This document shows, piece after piece, positions 36,801-45,674 of a stretch of 61,160 bases of DNA. The stretch spans positions 1 through 61,160 of the forward strand of contig JANYFT010000230.1 in NCBI GenBank assembly GCA_025359625.1. Direction: 5' to 3'. The notes beneath the pieces are model-generated. The model searched no databases. It was not told the origin of the DNA and was given only the letters and a program-made list of their open reading frames with translations. Source of the stretch: Ferruginibacter sp. Lineage in GTDB: Bacteria; Bacteroidota; Bacteroidia; Chitinophagales; Chitinophagaceae. How positions within the stretch are numbered: position 1 is the first letter of the stretch; the number at the start of each line of letters is the position of its first letter. The translations under genes were made by a program, and so were the position numbers.

Positions 36801-39800
36801 CGTTGCTTTTTCACAAGGTAACTTAGCTTCAGCTAATAGTGATTTGCATATTGGTTTTACTCATCCGAACATGGGAGCACCAAAATTTGGTTTTGCCTTC
36901 TGGAATAATGACCTACTGGTTCCAATAACCAATGATGCAAGCTGGCACCATTGGGCATGCACATTTGATAATGTGAGCAAAGAAAGAAAGATTTACAGGG
37001 ATGGGGTTTTGATCGGGCAGGATATTAGCTCTTCCAATTTCCTAGGTAGTGGTGGCAACACTTTCACGATTGGTGCCAATGGATATGTTGGTGATGAATT
37101 TGATGGCAGCATAGATGAGCTGAGGGTATGGACAAGAACCTTATCACAGACAGAAGTGCAAAAAAATATAAACTGCGAGATTACCGCACAGGCAGGATTA
37201 GCCGCAGCTTATCATTTCAACCAAGGGCTTGCCGCTAACAACAATCCAATAGAAACAACATTGACAGATGCCAGTGGAAATGGAAACAACGGAACACTCA
37301 CAAATTTTGCATTGACCGGCACTACATCTAACTGGATCGCACCGGGTGGTGTTATATCCGGAACAGTATGTCTGCCGGTATGCGATGTAAAACTCGCTGC
37401 TACAACCGGTGATACATTGATCGTTTGTACAGAAAGTCATGCAACTACAGGTAACATACATTTTTCTGTCACAGGTGGTGTAGCTCCTTTTGTGATCACA
37501 GGCAGCGACAGTACCAATGCAGGGGCAGGTATCTATCAATTTAAGGTGACAGATGCAAACGGATGTAAAGATTCTATATCAGTAAGAGTTATTCTGACCA
37601 ATTGTATCGTGCCTTACTATCAGCCACCTGCTAACGATACCACCAATAGCCTGATAGGTGCAGAGTTAACACAGCTTTTTAATTATCCTAATTCTTTAAG
37701 GGATACTACTGCTTCCAATAATATATTTCTTATCAACGATACTACAGGCGAAGTACTTGTAGAGGTAATAGCAAGTGAAGAGAAATATGATAGTGTTTTT
37801 GCACTGTTGCAAACATCCTATTATGGTATGCACAAATTTATTGTCAATGGAGATTCTACCCTCACCATCACTGGCTTTATCCCTATTGCAAATTTGCTCA
37901 AGCTAAATGCGCTGCGTCAATATATTAATTATGTAAGGCCGTATTATACACCTATGGCTTCCGGCATTACGGGTTTAACCACTACCCAGGGAGATAAAGC
38001 TATGGTATCAGACAAAGCAAGACGGGCATGGAAAATTTCCGGTAAAGGCATTAAGATAGGGGTGATGTCTGATAGCTACAATACTAAATTTGGTACCAAT
38101 CCAACCCCTGCCGATCGGGATGTAATAAATGGTGATTTGCCAGGCCTTGCAAATCCGGTACATAAAAAACCGGTGGTGGTTTCTGCAGAATATCCTTACG
38201 GAAGAGGAACGGATGAAGGCCGTGCCATGCTGCAAATTGTGCATGATGTAGCACCAGACGCTCAGTTACATTTCCGTTCAGGATTTATCAGTGCCGGCAA
38301 TTTTGCTGATGGCATCAGGGCTTTAAGAGACTCCGGATGTAATGTAATTGTAGATGATATCACCTACATTACAGAACCATTCTTTATGGATGGTCCGGTA
38401 GCCAAAGCTGTGGACGATGTTACTGCCTCTGGTGTAAATTATTTTACATCTGCAGGTAATTTTGGTATCAAATCTTACGAAGGAGTTTTCAAACCCGTAG
38501 CAGCAGGTTCAACACCTGCGACGTATATCGGTACTGCACATGATTTTGGAGGTAATTCTATTTTCCAGGACCTTACATTAGCCCCGGGCAATTACACCAT
38601 CGCATTACAATGGGATGATGATTTTTATTCTATTACCGGTGCAGGCGGTACACAGAATGATCTTGATATATACATCGCAGATGAGTTTGGTAATAAAAAA
38701 TTTGGCTTCAACAGGAACAATATGGGTGGTGATCCATTTGAGATAATGCCATTTGATGTATTGGCAACAGTGAATGCAAAAATCATTGTTACCCGTAAAT
38801 CCGGCAGCAATCTAAACCTTCGTTTTAAATATATTATTTTCAGGGGAGAAGGTGTTATCAATAATCACATACAGGGCACCGGCACCGTAATTGGGCAGGC
38901 AAATGCAGCAGGTTCAATTGCTGTGGGTGCAGTATTGTATAAAAATACACCTGCCTATGGGGTAACGCCTCCAACAATTGCCTCCTTCTCCTCAAGAGGT
39001 GGAACGCTGATCGATGGCGTAAACAGGAACAAGCCTGATATCACTGCTCCTAATGGTGTCAATACAACAGTAGACTTTAATTTCCCGGCCGGCAATATTG
39101 AAAATGATGCCTACCCTAATTTCTTTGGTACCTCCGCAGCAGCACCACATGCCGCAGCAGTAGCAGCTTTGTTACTGGAAGAAAAGAAAAAAGTAGATAG
39201 TGGTGCCCTGTTTACAGGAGCACAAATGAAGGCGTTGCTGCAGGCAACTGCTATTCCGATTGATAACTCAGGCATCAATGCAAATAGCGGACACGGGTTT
39301 TTACAGGCTGATAAAGCGTTAAAAACTTTTGCCAATCCATCGCCTATCATTGATAGCTTCCATTTACAGAATACTGCTATTACACCAGGTGATAATCCTG
39401 TTACGGTGGTAATTAACGGGCAGTACATAGATAACAATGCGTCGGTAATATTCCTCTACGATACTATCCCTGCAATACATATAAATGATTCTACGTTAGC
39501 CGTGACCATTCCTGCATTCCAGGGTAATCCGGGATTGGTAGTTTACAATCCGCCGCTTACAAACAGAGGTATAGATGGTGGCACAAGTGATTCGATCTAT
39601 TTTAAATCAACCCCGCCAAAAAATGTATTGGTCACTGTGAACGATACCACCAGGTATTTTGGCGAGAAAATTCCGGCTTACAGATCAGATATTACAATTA
39701 ATGGGGTGCCTTTATCAGCTACAGGATTAACACAAGCTGATCTGGGATTGACAGATATTACCTATTCTACCAGTGCCACCAGTTTAAGTAGCATCGGTTT

Positions 39801-42800
39801 GTATTACAGAAGGGCAAGTTCTTCCGTAACTGATTTGTCTATACCTGCATCGAGGGCTTTGGCTGCACTGTACAATTATCAATTTGTTGATGGTGCATTA
39901 ACAATTAATCGGATGCCGGTCACCATTACACCACGTGATACAACCCTTACTTATGGAAGGGCTATCAATGGTAAACAATTGAAATTTAATTACACATACA
40001 ATACAGCTAATATTGACCCTGCACAAAGAGGAGCATTTTTAGATTCACTCTCCGGGGCTCATCAATCAACCATGTCGAATGCTGTGATCCTGATCAATGG
40101 TAAACAGGCAGTAAATGGATTGAGCACTGCAGATTTCCTAAACATGAGTTTCATGACAAGTGGCAAAGCTGCTGTAAATGGTAAACAGGCTGTAAACGGA
40201 AAGGCCGCAGTAAATGGCATCACCACTACTTATGATACAACTTATTTTATACCCGTAGCGCCGCAATCAGTATATGATTATGAAAGGGATTCTGCCCATG
40301 CAACTATATACAATGGCAAGCAGGCAGTGAATGGCAAACAAGCCGTAAATGGTAAGGCCGCAGTGAACGGTAAAGCAGCCGTAAATGGTAAGGCCGCAGT
40401 GAATGGCAAGCAAATGGTAAATGGCAAAGCCGCAGTGAATGGTAAAGCCGCTGTAAACAGCAATACATTCAATGATGAGACCAATGAGAATGTAATGCTG
40501 ATAGTAGATTCGTTAGATGTTTATGGAGCAGATAATGGGGTACTAAATGATTACCAGTCCATGAATATGATCTCAGGATACGAAGTTGGTAACTGGCTGA
40601 TTGGCCCGGGTGTTTTATTATCTGAAAATTTTGACATCACGTATGGTTTAGGAAACCTACATATTGTTCCGGCAACACTTACTGTAAAAGCAAGGGATAC
40701 CATTGGTGGTTGTGCCGGTGTGCAACCTGTTTATACTACTACCAAATCGATCTATCAATACGAAGATGCGGATAGTAATATAGTGGCAAGCGGCCCTTCT
40801 TTCACAGTGCTTAACAACCTTAATGTAAACATGGGCACAGGCAATCTTCCGGGTGGCACTTATCAGATAGTGCCTTTTGCCCTGGTTCAAAAAGCTACTG
40901 TTCCTGATTACTCGGTCGTTTATGAAAATGGTATACTGACAGTAAACCAGCCGCTTGCAGCACCGGTTGTAACAGTCAACAATAATTGCAATGGAACATC
41001 CACTCTTTCCACCAATGCAGCAGGATCCTTATTGTGGAGTACAGGGTCTACTGCTTCATCCATCATAGTAAATACTGTTGCAAACTATTCTGTAACAACA
41101 ACAGTAAACGGATGCACCAGTGCGCCAGGCAGTGGAACAGCTGCTCCAAAAACACCACCTGTAACCCCGGTTGTAGTGGTTACCAATAATTGCAATGGCA
41201 CATCAACACTTTTCACCAATGCAACAGGTGCTTTAGTGTGGAGCACCGGGGCAACAACTTCATCCATTACGGTAAGCAGCAGTGGAATCTACACCGTAAC
41301 AACAACAGTGAATGGTTGTATTAGCGCACAAGGCAGCGGAACAGCCGCACCTAAAACAGCCCCGGCAACACCAGGTGTAACAGTTGTGAATGGCTGTGGA
41401 AACTCCACACTTTCTACTATTGCAACAGGAACATTGTTGTGGAGCACCGGGGCAACAACTTCATCCATTACAGTAAATACGGCTGGCATCTATACAGTAA
41501 AAACCTCAGTGAATGGGTGCACCAGTGCAGCAGGCGGTGAAACAGCCGCTCCGAAAGCACTTCCTTCAGCACCAACAGCAACTTTAACCCAGCCAACCTG
41601 CAACATAACTACGGGGATGATAACTGTTACATCATCAAAAACAGGTTTGACATTTAGTATCAATGGTAGCAGCTATACCAATACAACCGGTGTATTTACA
41701 GCAGTTGCGCCAGGTACCTATAGTTTAACTGCGAAGAATTCTACAGGATGTATATCAGCAATTACAACGGTTGTTCTGACAGCTAATCTAAACTGTTCAA
41801 CCATTGGAGATTTGGCTTTCAATGATGCCAATGGCAACGGTATAAAGGATGGAAGCGAATCAGGTATTGCTTCTGTTGCTGTTAAATTGTTAAACAGCGC
41901 AGGAACAATACTTGCGGCAACAACAACAAATTCCAGTGGGGCTTACAGCTTTGGTAGCCTGGCACCAGGTACTTATTCGGTCGCTTTTACCACACCAGCC
42001 GGGTTTAGTCCTGCTACCAGTAATGTTGGATCAGATGATACAAAAGACAGTGACCCTGTGGGCGGTACGGTAGCGGGTATTGTGTTGGTACAAGGCCAAA
42101 CAAATAATACGGTTGATGCTGGTTATATTCCTTCTGTATTAGCATTGGGCAACAGGGTTTGGTACGATGCCAACAATGATGGGATCAACAACAGTAGTGA
42201 AAATGGCATTGCGAATATTACGGTAAAGCTTTATAAAGATGATGATAATAACAATGTGGCAGACGGTATTGCAATTGCAACAAAAACCACAGATGCCAAT
42301 GGCTATTATACATTTACCAGTCTTGCGCCTGGCAACTATATTGTGGGCGCTGTTATGCCGGCTGGTTATATAAGCAGCAGTATAAATGCAGCCGATCCTG
42401 ACAATAATACCAATCTTGATGACAACGGTTCAACACTGGTTGGTAATGAGATAAGAGGCCAGGCGATTACATTATTCATTGGGACTGAGCCGGATGGAAA
42501 CAATACAAATACCAATACAAATAACTCTTATGATTTTGGCTTATTATCAGGCTGTGGTTGTATCAATGCACCAGGCAACTTGTTAACCAATGGTAGTTTT
42601 GAAAGTGGAACAACAGGCTGGAGTGCCAGCGGCGGCTCGGTTATAGCCGGCACAGGATATATTGCCTGCGGAAGTAAAAATGGGTTTAATAGTTCCAGCA
42701 GCAAAAACTCTATTGTGTACCAGGATGTGACTGTGGCAGCAGGTACTACATTAACCTTAAGTGGATTTGCAGGCGCACATACTGCCGGATTATCCTGTAG

Positions 42801-43338
42801 CCCTAAGTTGAGCCTGATATTCCGTAACGCATCGGGCACCGTATTGGGCCAAACAGATGTAGCTGTAACACAGGATGTGGATATAAATTTTGGACAACTG
42901 GCATATTACACCATTACGGCAACGGCACCAGCGGGTACGGCAAAGGCGAGGGTACAAACTTCTACCACCTGCAATATATTGAAGATGGATGCCTTCTGTC
43001 TTAGAACAGGCACCAGCAACCCACTTTCAAGGACAATGGAATCCAGTCTAACAAACACAAATTCACTTGAAGCTAAATTAGGTATTAGTGAGTTTACCGT
43101 ATCCGTTAACCCTAACCCTGCTACCAGTTTCTTTAACCTAACTGTAAGCTCCGGTGACAATATTAGCCCGGTTGTTATCAGGATATTTGATGTTGACGGC
43201 AGGATATTATCGATACAAAAAACAGCTCCTAACGGCAGTGTAAAAATTAAGGCTGAAAAATGGAGAAGCGGAATATACCTTGTTGAAGTTAACCAGGCTG
43301 GCCAGCGAAAAGTGGTCAAGGTGGTGAAAACCTATTAA
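33823..43338 (+). CDS. Giant multidomain T9SS surface protein with subtilase domain and NGKxAV repeats
   Basis: 3171 residues. Signal peptide at about 27-47 (ends FQLKAQT). In order: beta-helix-like region (50-400), LRRs (440-640), Asp-rich motif CDGVDNNGNGITDEN (658), LamG-like domain (676-880), Asp-rich DTDNDGYGDPN (903), second LamG-like domain (956-1160), a subtilase (about 1399-1836) with GVMSDSYN, SAGNFG and GTSAAAPHAAA, an IPT-like domain, and MBG-like domains (1931-2370) interrupted by hexapeptide repeats. Three or four WSTG-type repeats (2379-2579), two SdrD-B-like domains (2659-2910), a DUF642-like domain and a T9SS type A tail (VSVNPNPATSFFNLTV) complete it. The subtilase has Glu (DEGRAM) where HGTH is usual. 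It is probably cell-surface, with adhesion and proteolysis as the likely roles. Confidence 0.9.
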   Translation: MTAMFTLTRIAKKIFVAYCLGNNKAIKFPMFLSFFCVLIMGSFQLKAQTTGDYRSAIGGGRGNWESAGSWQIYNGSTWTGASAAPSSADGVITILATDTIYVNANVTIDQTVVNAPGLIVMAAGTITIANGPGTDFNLGGPNSIVWSTGPEMIVNSGALINGPSSNIFYRGVTLVNNGTINIATFDMSPDPGAQTINGVGTISTLLIRNTAGVTMGGDQTITSLLNFNFGNITTSGANKIIIAASASVQNNNTTQYYVNGNLQMNFPVGTNTKFYRIGDAGGYRPSSLSLTNATGSGGVVMSTKSGDHPNIATSTINASKSVNRYWQMVNNGLTFSNALPTLGWYTVDADAGANPANYIAAKYDGATWTYPTFSSNNDTAFKVSGFTTAADFQFGEPVPCVVNIPDVNFKAALLALTPAIDSNSDGEIQCTEAAAYTSPINLSTKSISNLTGIEAFTALTSLNCQKNAIKTLNVSALTNLTFLDCQQNAITSLNINGLVKLTNLNVAVNSLSNLDLTTNTALVSVQCDNNNIGGNLNTSNNTLLSFLACYNNPITALNLLPNTNLTNLVAFNMQITSLDLSGNGLLTNLELRDNSLLASLNIQNGNNAGLSVLTAYNNPSLTCIQVDDVANANGYPGWSKDASATYSTNCSINPAAVEICDGVDNNGNGITDENNSLAYNGTNNYVQTNDFNLGTSDFTVEAWVKPNNTNTAFIISNRTNEFNAPGNWWKMGLGNGNVEFEMADAGQVNSRLFLPGHLSVPINQWTHIAATRSGTAISIYVNGELDTTVNDIFVRNLTSGNNIGRLGGWPEPSQGWFSGAMDEVRVWNVAHSLADIKKYRVANVAGQPNLTAYYTFDHGTADAVNAGITTLTDRSVTGNNGTLNNFALTGTTSNWRGGYAGTVYADTDNDGYGDPNNSVVTTTSCSLVGYVSDNTDCDDNNVSIHTGCSTTPAAALNFDGVDDKVVVTNGVDLSNKSFSVEMWLKHNSFLKYDVAFSQGNLASANSDLHIGFTHPNMGAPKFGFAFWNNDLLVPITNDASWHHWACTFDNVSKERKIYRDGVLIGQDISSSNFLGSGGNTFTIGANGYVGDEFDGSIDELRVWTRTLSQTEVQKNINCEITAQAGLAAAYHFNQGLAANNNPIETTLTDASGNGNNGTLTNFALTGTTSNWIAPGGVISGTVCLPVCDVKLAATTGDTLIVCTESHATTGNIHFSVTGGVAPFVITGSDSTNAGAGIYQFKVTDANGCKDSISVRVILTNCIVPYYQPPANDTTNSLIGAELTQLFNYPNSLRDTTASNNIFLINDTTGEVLVEVIASEEKYDSVFALLQTSYYGMHKFIVNGDSTLTITGFIPIANLLKLNALRQYINYVRPYYTPMASGITGLTTTQGDKAMVSDKARRAWKISGKGIKIGVMSDSYNTKFGTNPTPADRDVINGDLPGLANPVHKKPVVVSAEYPYGRGTDEGRAMLQIVHDVAPDAQLHFRSGFISAGNFADGIRALRDSGCNVIVDDITYITEPFFMDGPVAKAVDDVTASGVNYFTSAGNFGIKSYEGVFKPVAAGSTPATYIGTAHDFGGNSIFQDLTLAPGNYTIALQWDDDFYSITGAGGTQNDLDIYIADEFGNKKFGFNRNNMGGDPFEIMPFDVLATVNAKIIVTRKSGSNLNLRFKYIIFRGEGVINNHIQGTGTVIGQANAAGSIAVGAVLYKNTPAYGVTPPTIASFSSRGGTLIDGVNRNKPDITAPNGVNTTVDFNFPAGNIENDAYPNFFGTSAAAPHAAAVAALLLEEKKKVDSGALFTGAQMKALLQATAIPIDNSGINANSGHGFLQADKALKTFANPSPIIDSFHLQNTAITPGDNPVTVVINGQYIDNNASVIFLYDTIPAIHINDSTLAVTIPAFQGNPGLVVYNPPLTNRGIDGGTSDSIYFKSTPPKNVLVTVNDTTRYFGEKIPAYRSDITINGVPLSATGLTQADLGLTDITYSTSATSLSSIGLYYRRASSSVTDLSIPASRALAALYNYQFVDGALTINRMPVTITPRDTTLTYGRAINGKQLKFNYTYNTANIDPAQRGAFLDSLSGAHQSTMSNAVILINGKQAVNGLSTADFLNMSFMTSGKAAVNGKQAVNGKAAVNGITTTYDTTYFIPVAPQSVYDYERDSAHATIYNGKQAVNGKQAVNGKAAVNGKAAVNGKAAVNGKQMVNGKAAVNGKAAVNSNTFNDETNENVMLIVDSLDVYGADNGVLNDYQSMNMISGYEVGNWLIGPGVLLSENFDITYGLGNLHIVPATLTVKARDTIGGCAGVQPVYTTTKSIYQYEDADSNIVASGPSFTVLNNLNVNMGTGNLPGGTYQIVPFALVQKATVPDYSVVYENGILTVNQPLAAPVVTVNNNCNGTSTLSTNAAGSLLWSTGSTASSIIVNTVANYSVTTTVNGCTSAPGSGTAAPKTPPVTPVVVVTNNCNGTSTLFTNATGALVWSTGATTSSITVSSSGIYTVTTTVNGCISAQGSGTAAPKTAPATPGVTVVNGCGNSTLSTIATGTLLWSTGATTSSITVNTAGIYTVKTSVNGCTSAAGGETAAPKALPSAPTATLTQPTCNITTGMITVTSSKTGLTFSINGSSYTNTTGVFTAVAPGTYSLTAKNSTGCISAITTVVLTANLNCSTIGDLAFNDANGNGIKDGSESGIASVAVKLLNSAGTILAATTTNSSGAYSFGSLAPGTYSVAFTTPAGFSPATSNVGSDDTKDSDPVGGTVAGIVLVQGQTNNTVDAGYIPSVLALGNRVWYDANNDGINNSSENGIANITVKLYKDDDNNNVADGIAIATKTTDANGYYTFTSLAPGNYIVGAVMPAGYISSSINAADPDNNTNLDDNGSTLVGNEIRGQAITLFIGTEPDGNNTNTNTNNSYDFGLLSGCGCINAPGNLLTNGSFESGTTGWSASGGSVIAGTGYIACGSKNGFNSSSSKNSIVYQDVTVAAGTTLTLSGFAGAHTAGLSCSPKLSLIFRNASGTVLGQTDVAVTQDVDINFGQLAYYTITATAPAGTAKARVQTSTTCNILKMDAFCLRTGTSNPLSRTMESSLTNTNSLEAKLGISEFTVSVNPNPATSFFNLTVSSGDNISPVVIRIFDVDGRILSIQKTAPNGSVKIKAEKWRSGIYLVEVNQAGQRKVVKVVKTY
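40096..40455 (+). repeat. 18-bp tandem coding repeats (NGKxAV hexapeptide)
   Basis: Twelve in-frame copies of a six-residue unit NGK[QA][AM]V: one at 40096-40113, three at 40159-40212 (the first begins SGK) and eight in a row at 40312-40455. Synonymous codons differ between copies (GGC/GGT/GGA, AAA/AAG, GCC/GCA/GCT), while the residues hardly vary. Confidence 0.95.
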
Positions 43339-43685
43339 CTAAATTCATTTATACATTTTAAAAAGGAGGTTGTTTTTACAATCTCTTTTTTATTGTTTTC
43401 AAATTGCTTTTTCAATTTATTAAAACAGCAAGCAGACGGAGATGATATTATAAGGCAGAGTAAGTAATATTGATAAAATATCGGGTTATCTCTATATAGC
43501 GCATAGGCATTTGGGTTATGAATAGAAAAGTTAATGATGCGCTGCAATTCATTTGCATTTTACCGGGATACATACATTTTCATTTACCAAAAGAGTGACT
43601 TTTAAAACCAGATTTTTTACAAATAAAAATGTGCACTTGTTAGGCTTCATTTTGTTAGTTTTACTATCTCTTAACTATCAACCGA
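43339..43685. other. Intergenic region before the cyclase gene
   Basis: 347 bp. The first part holds a terminator hairpin (43359-43395). The rest is AT-rich and must contain the promoter of the cyclase gene. A TAGTTTTA sequence at about 43656 is only a weak match to the Bacteroidota -7 element. No gene is visible. Confidence 0.5.
43359..43395 (+). terminator. Terminator of the 3171-aa gene
   Basis: AAAAAGGAGGTTGT at about 43360-43373 pairs with ACAATCTCTTTTTT at about 43378-43391 (with G-T pairs), short loop and T-rich end, 20 bp after the stop codon. Confidence 0.6.
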
Positions 43686-45605
43686 ATGATCAATAATACC
43701 TACCGGTTTATTATAGTCAATTTTTTATTTTTAATTTGCCTCCAGGCAAATGCTCAATTGAGTGTGGCAGATAGTTTAAAAAAATTACTTTCGGCAAAAA
43801 TCACAGATACAGTTAGAGTGAATTTATTGAATGAATTAAGCAAGAGTTTTTTTAACGACAATCCGGATACCTCTGTTACTATTGCGCTATCTTCCAAAAA
43901 ACTGGCGGAACAAATAAAATACAAAAGCGGTATAGCACTTGCATTAAAATACATGGGTAAAGGTTATTACCTGCAGGGGAAATATATTGATGCCGTAAAA
44001 ACCTGGCAACTGGCATTAGATGTTTTTAAATTAATTGGAGATAAAACCGGGGAAGCTAATATGCTTAGTAACCAGGGAGCAGTTTACTTTAACCAGGGAG
44101 ATGAAGCCAAATCACTGGAACTGCATTTACAATCACTTAAAATGTCTGAAGATATTGGTGATACTTTACGGATACTTACTTCTTTGACTAATATTGGAGC
44201 GGTGTATTTGAACAAACCAGCAACTTATCAAAAGGCTCTTGAATATTTTCTGCGATCCTATAAATTAAGCCTTGCAATAAATGACACCTATTCTATTGGA
44301 ACATCAACAGCCAATTTGGGAGAAACGTATTACAAAATGGGAGATGATGCCACAGCACTGGTTTATCTGAACCAATCTGTAAAGGCATACGAAGGCACAG
44401 AAGATTTACCATATTCCCTGAATTATATAGGCCGGGTTTATACCAGGCAAAAAGAATTTGAAAAGGCCATTAAAACACATATTGAAGCTTTTGAAATTTC
44501 TAAAAAACTGGACACCCGCCTGGATATGACACAATCCATTGTGGGTTTAGGCCAGGCCTATGCTGCAAAAGGAGATATTGCCTCCTCTATTGCTGCCTAC
44601 AGGCAAGCGATTGAGATAGGGAAACCTTTAAATGCAGTTACCGAAATAAAAGATGCCTACCAGGGTTTGTCAACTGCATATGCAGAGCAATCTGATTATA
44701 ACAATGCATTTAAGTACCAGGATCTTTTACTGGCAATAAAGGATACCATCTATAATATCAATACTGATAAAAAATTGGGTACCCTTCAATTTACTTTCGA
44801 CCTGGAGAAGAAGGAATCGCAAATAAGTTTATTGAATAAGGATAGGGAAATACAACAGCAGGAAATGAAACGGCAAAAACTGGTACGCAATAGTTTTATT
44901 GGGGGGTTCGCTATTGTGCTATTATTTGCTGTAGTGTTTTTTGCGCAGCGTAACCGCATCAGTAAAGAGAAAAAGAGAAGCGATGAATTACTGTTGAACA
45001 TTTTACCCGCAGAGACTGCCGAAGAATTAAAAGCAACCGGTGCAGCAAAAACAAAAAGTTTGGATTTAGTAAGTGTATTGTTTACAGACTTCAAAAATTT
45101 TACCCTTGCAAGCGAAATACTTACACCGGAAGAATTGGTTGCTGAAATTAATTACTGTTACAGCGAGTTTGACCATATAATTACCAAGCACGGGATTGAA
45201 AAAATAAAAACTATTGGGGATTCTTATATGTGTGCCGGAGGATTACCAGTAGTAAACAACACACATCCTTTTGATGTAGTAAGGGCAGGATTGGACATGG
45301 TAAAATTTATAGAAGAAAACAAAAATGAAAGACAACAAAAAGGGCAACCTTATTTCGAATTACGTCTTGGAATCCACACGGGCCCTGTTGTTGCCGGCAT
45401 TGTGGGGATTAAAAAATTCGCCTATGATATTTGGGGAGATACGGTTAACACTGCTTCCCGGATGGAAAGCAGCGGAGAGATTGGAAAAGTAAATATAAGC
45501 GGCAGTACTTACGAATTGGTAAAAGATAAATTCACCTGTGTTCATCGTGGTAAAATTGAAGCCAAGAACAAAGGGTTTATTGATATGTATTTTGTAGAAG
45601 GATAA
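43686..45605 (+). CDS. Membrane-bound class III adenylate cyclase with TPR sensor domain
   Basis: 639 residues. Signal peptide (FIIVNFLFLICLQANAQ), then a periplasmic TPR domain (about 45-360, for example AKSLELHLQSLKMSEDIGD), a coiled coil, a membrane segment (about 400-422) and a C-terminal class III cyclase domain. Metal-binding Asp468 (SVLFTDFKNFT) and Asp512 (KTIGDSYMC) are present. The substrate-selecting pair is Lys508 and Asp581 (YDIWGDTVN), the ATP-specific combination, and the transition-state residues Asn588 and Arg592 are intact, so cAMP production is predicted. It stands alone, is preceded by a terminator, and is convergent with the giant gene at 45675. Confidence 0.9.
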   Translation: MINNTYRFIIVNFLFLICLQANAQLSVADSLKKLLSAKITDTVRVNLLNELSKSFFNDNPDTSVTIALSSKKLAEQIKYKSGIALALKYMGKGYYLQGKYIDAVKTWQLALDVFKLIGDKTGEANMLSNQGAVYFNQGDEAKSLELHLQSLKMSEDIGDTLRILTSLTNIGAVYLNKPATYQKALEYFLRSYKLSLAINDTYSIGTSTANLGETYYKMGDDATALVYLNQSVKAYEGTEDLPYSLNYIGRVYTRQKEFEKAIKTHIEAFEISKKLDTRLDMTQSIVGLGQAYAAKGDIASSIAAYRQAIEIGKPLNAVTEIKDAYQGLSTAYAEQSDYNNAFKYQDLLLAIKDTIYNINTDKKLGTLQFTFDLEKKESQISLLNKDREIQQQEMKRQKLVRNSFIGGFAIVLLFAVVFFAQRNRISKEKKRSDELLLNILPAETAEELKATGAAKTKSLDLVSVLFTDFKNFTLASEILTPEELVAEINYCYSEFDHIITKHGIEKIKTIGDSYMCAGGLPVVNNTHPFDVVRAGLDMVKFIEENKNERQQKGQPYFELRLGIHTGPVVAGIVGIKKFAYDIWGDTVNTASRMESSGEIGKVNISGSTYELVKDKFTCVHRGKIEAKNKGFIDMYFVEG

Positions 45606-45674
45606 GATTTATAATTATTTCATACACAAAATTTAAATAATGGTTTACTGAGTAATACCTGATAAATTTATAGA

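Noticed and set aside
40096..40455. CRISPR array
   Set aside because: The 18-bp repeats are directly adjacent, in frame and coding, without unique spacers.
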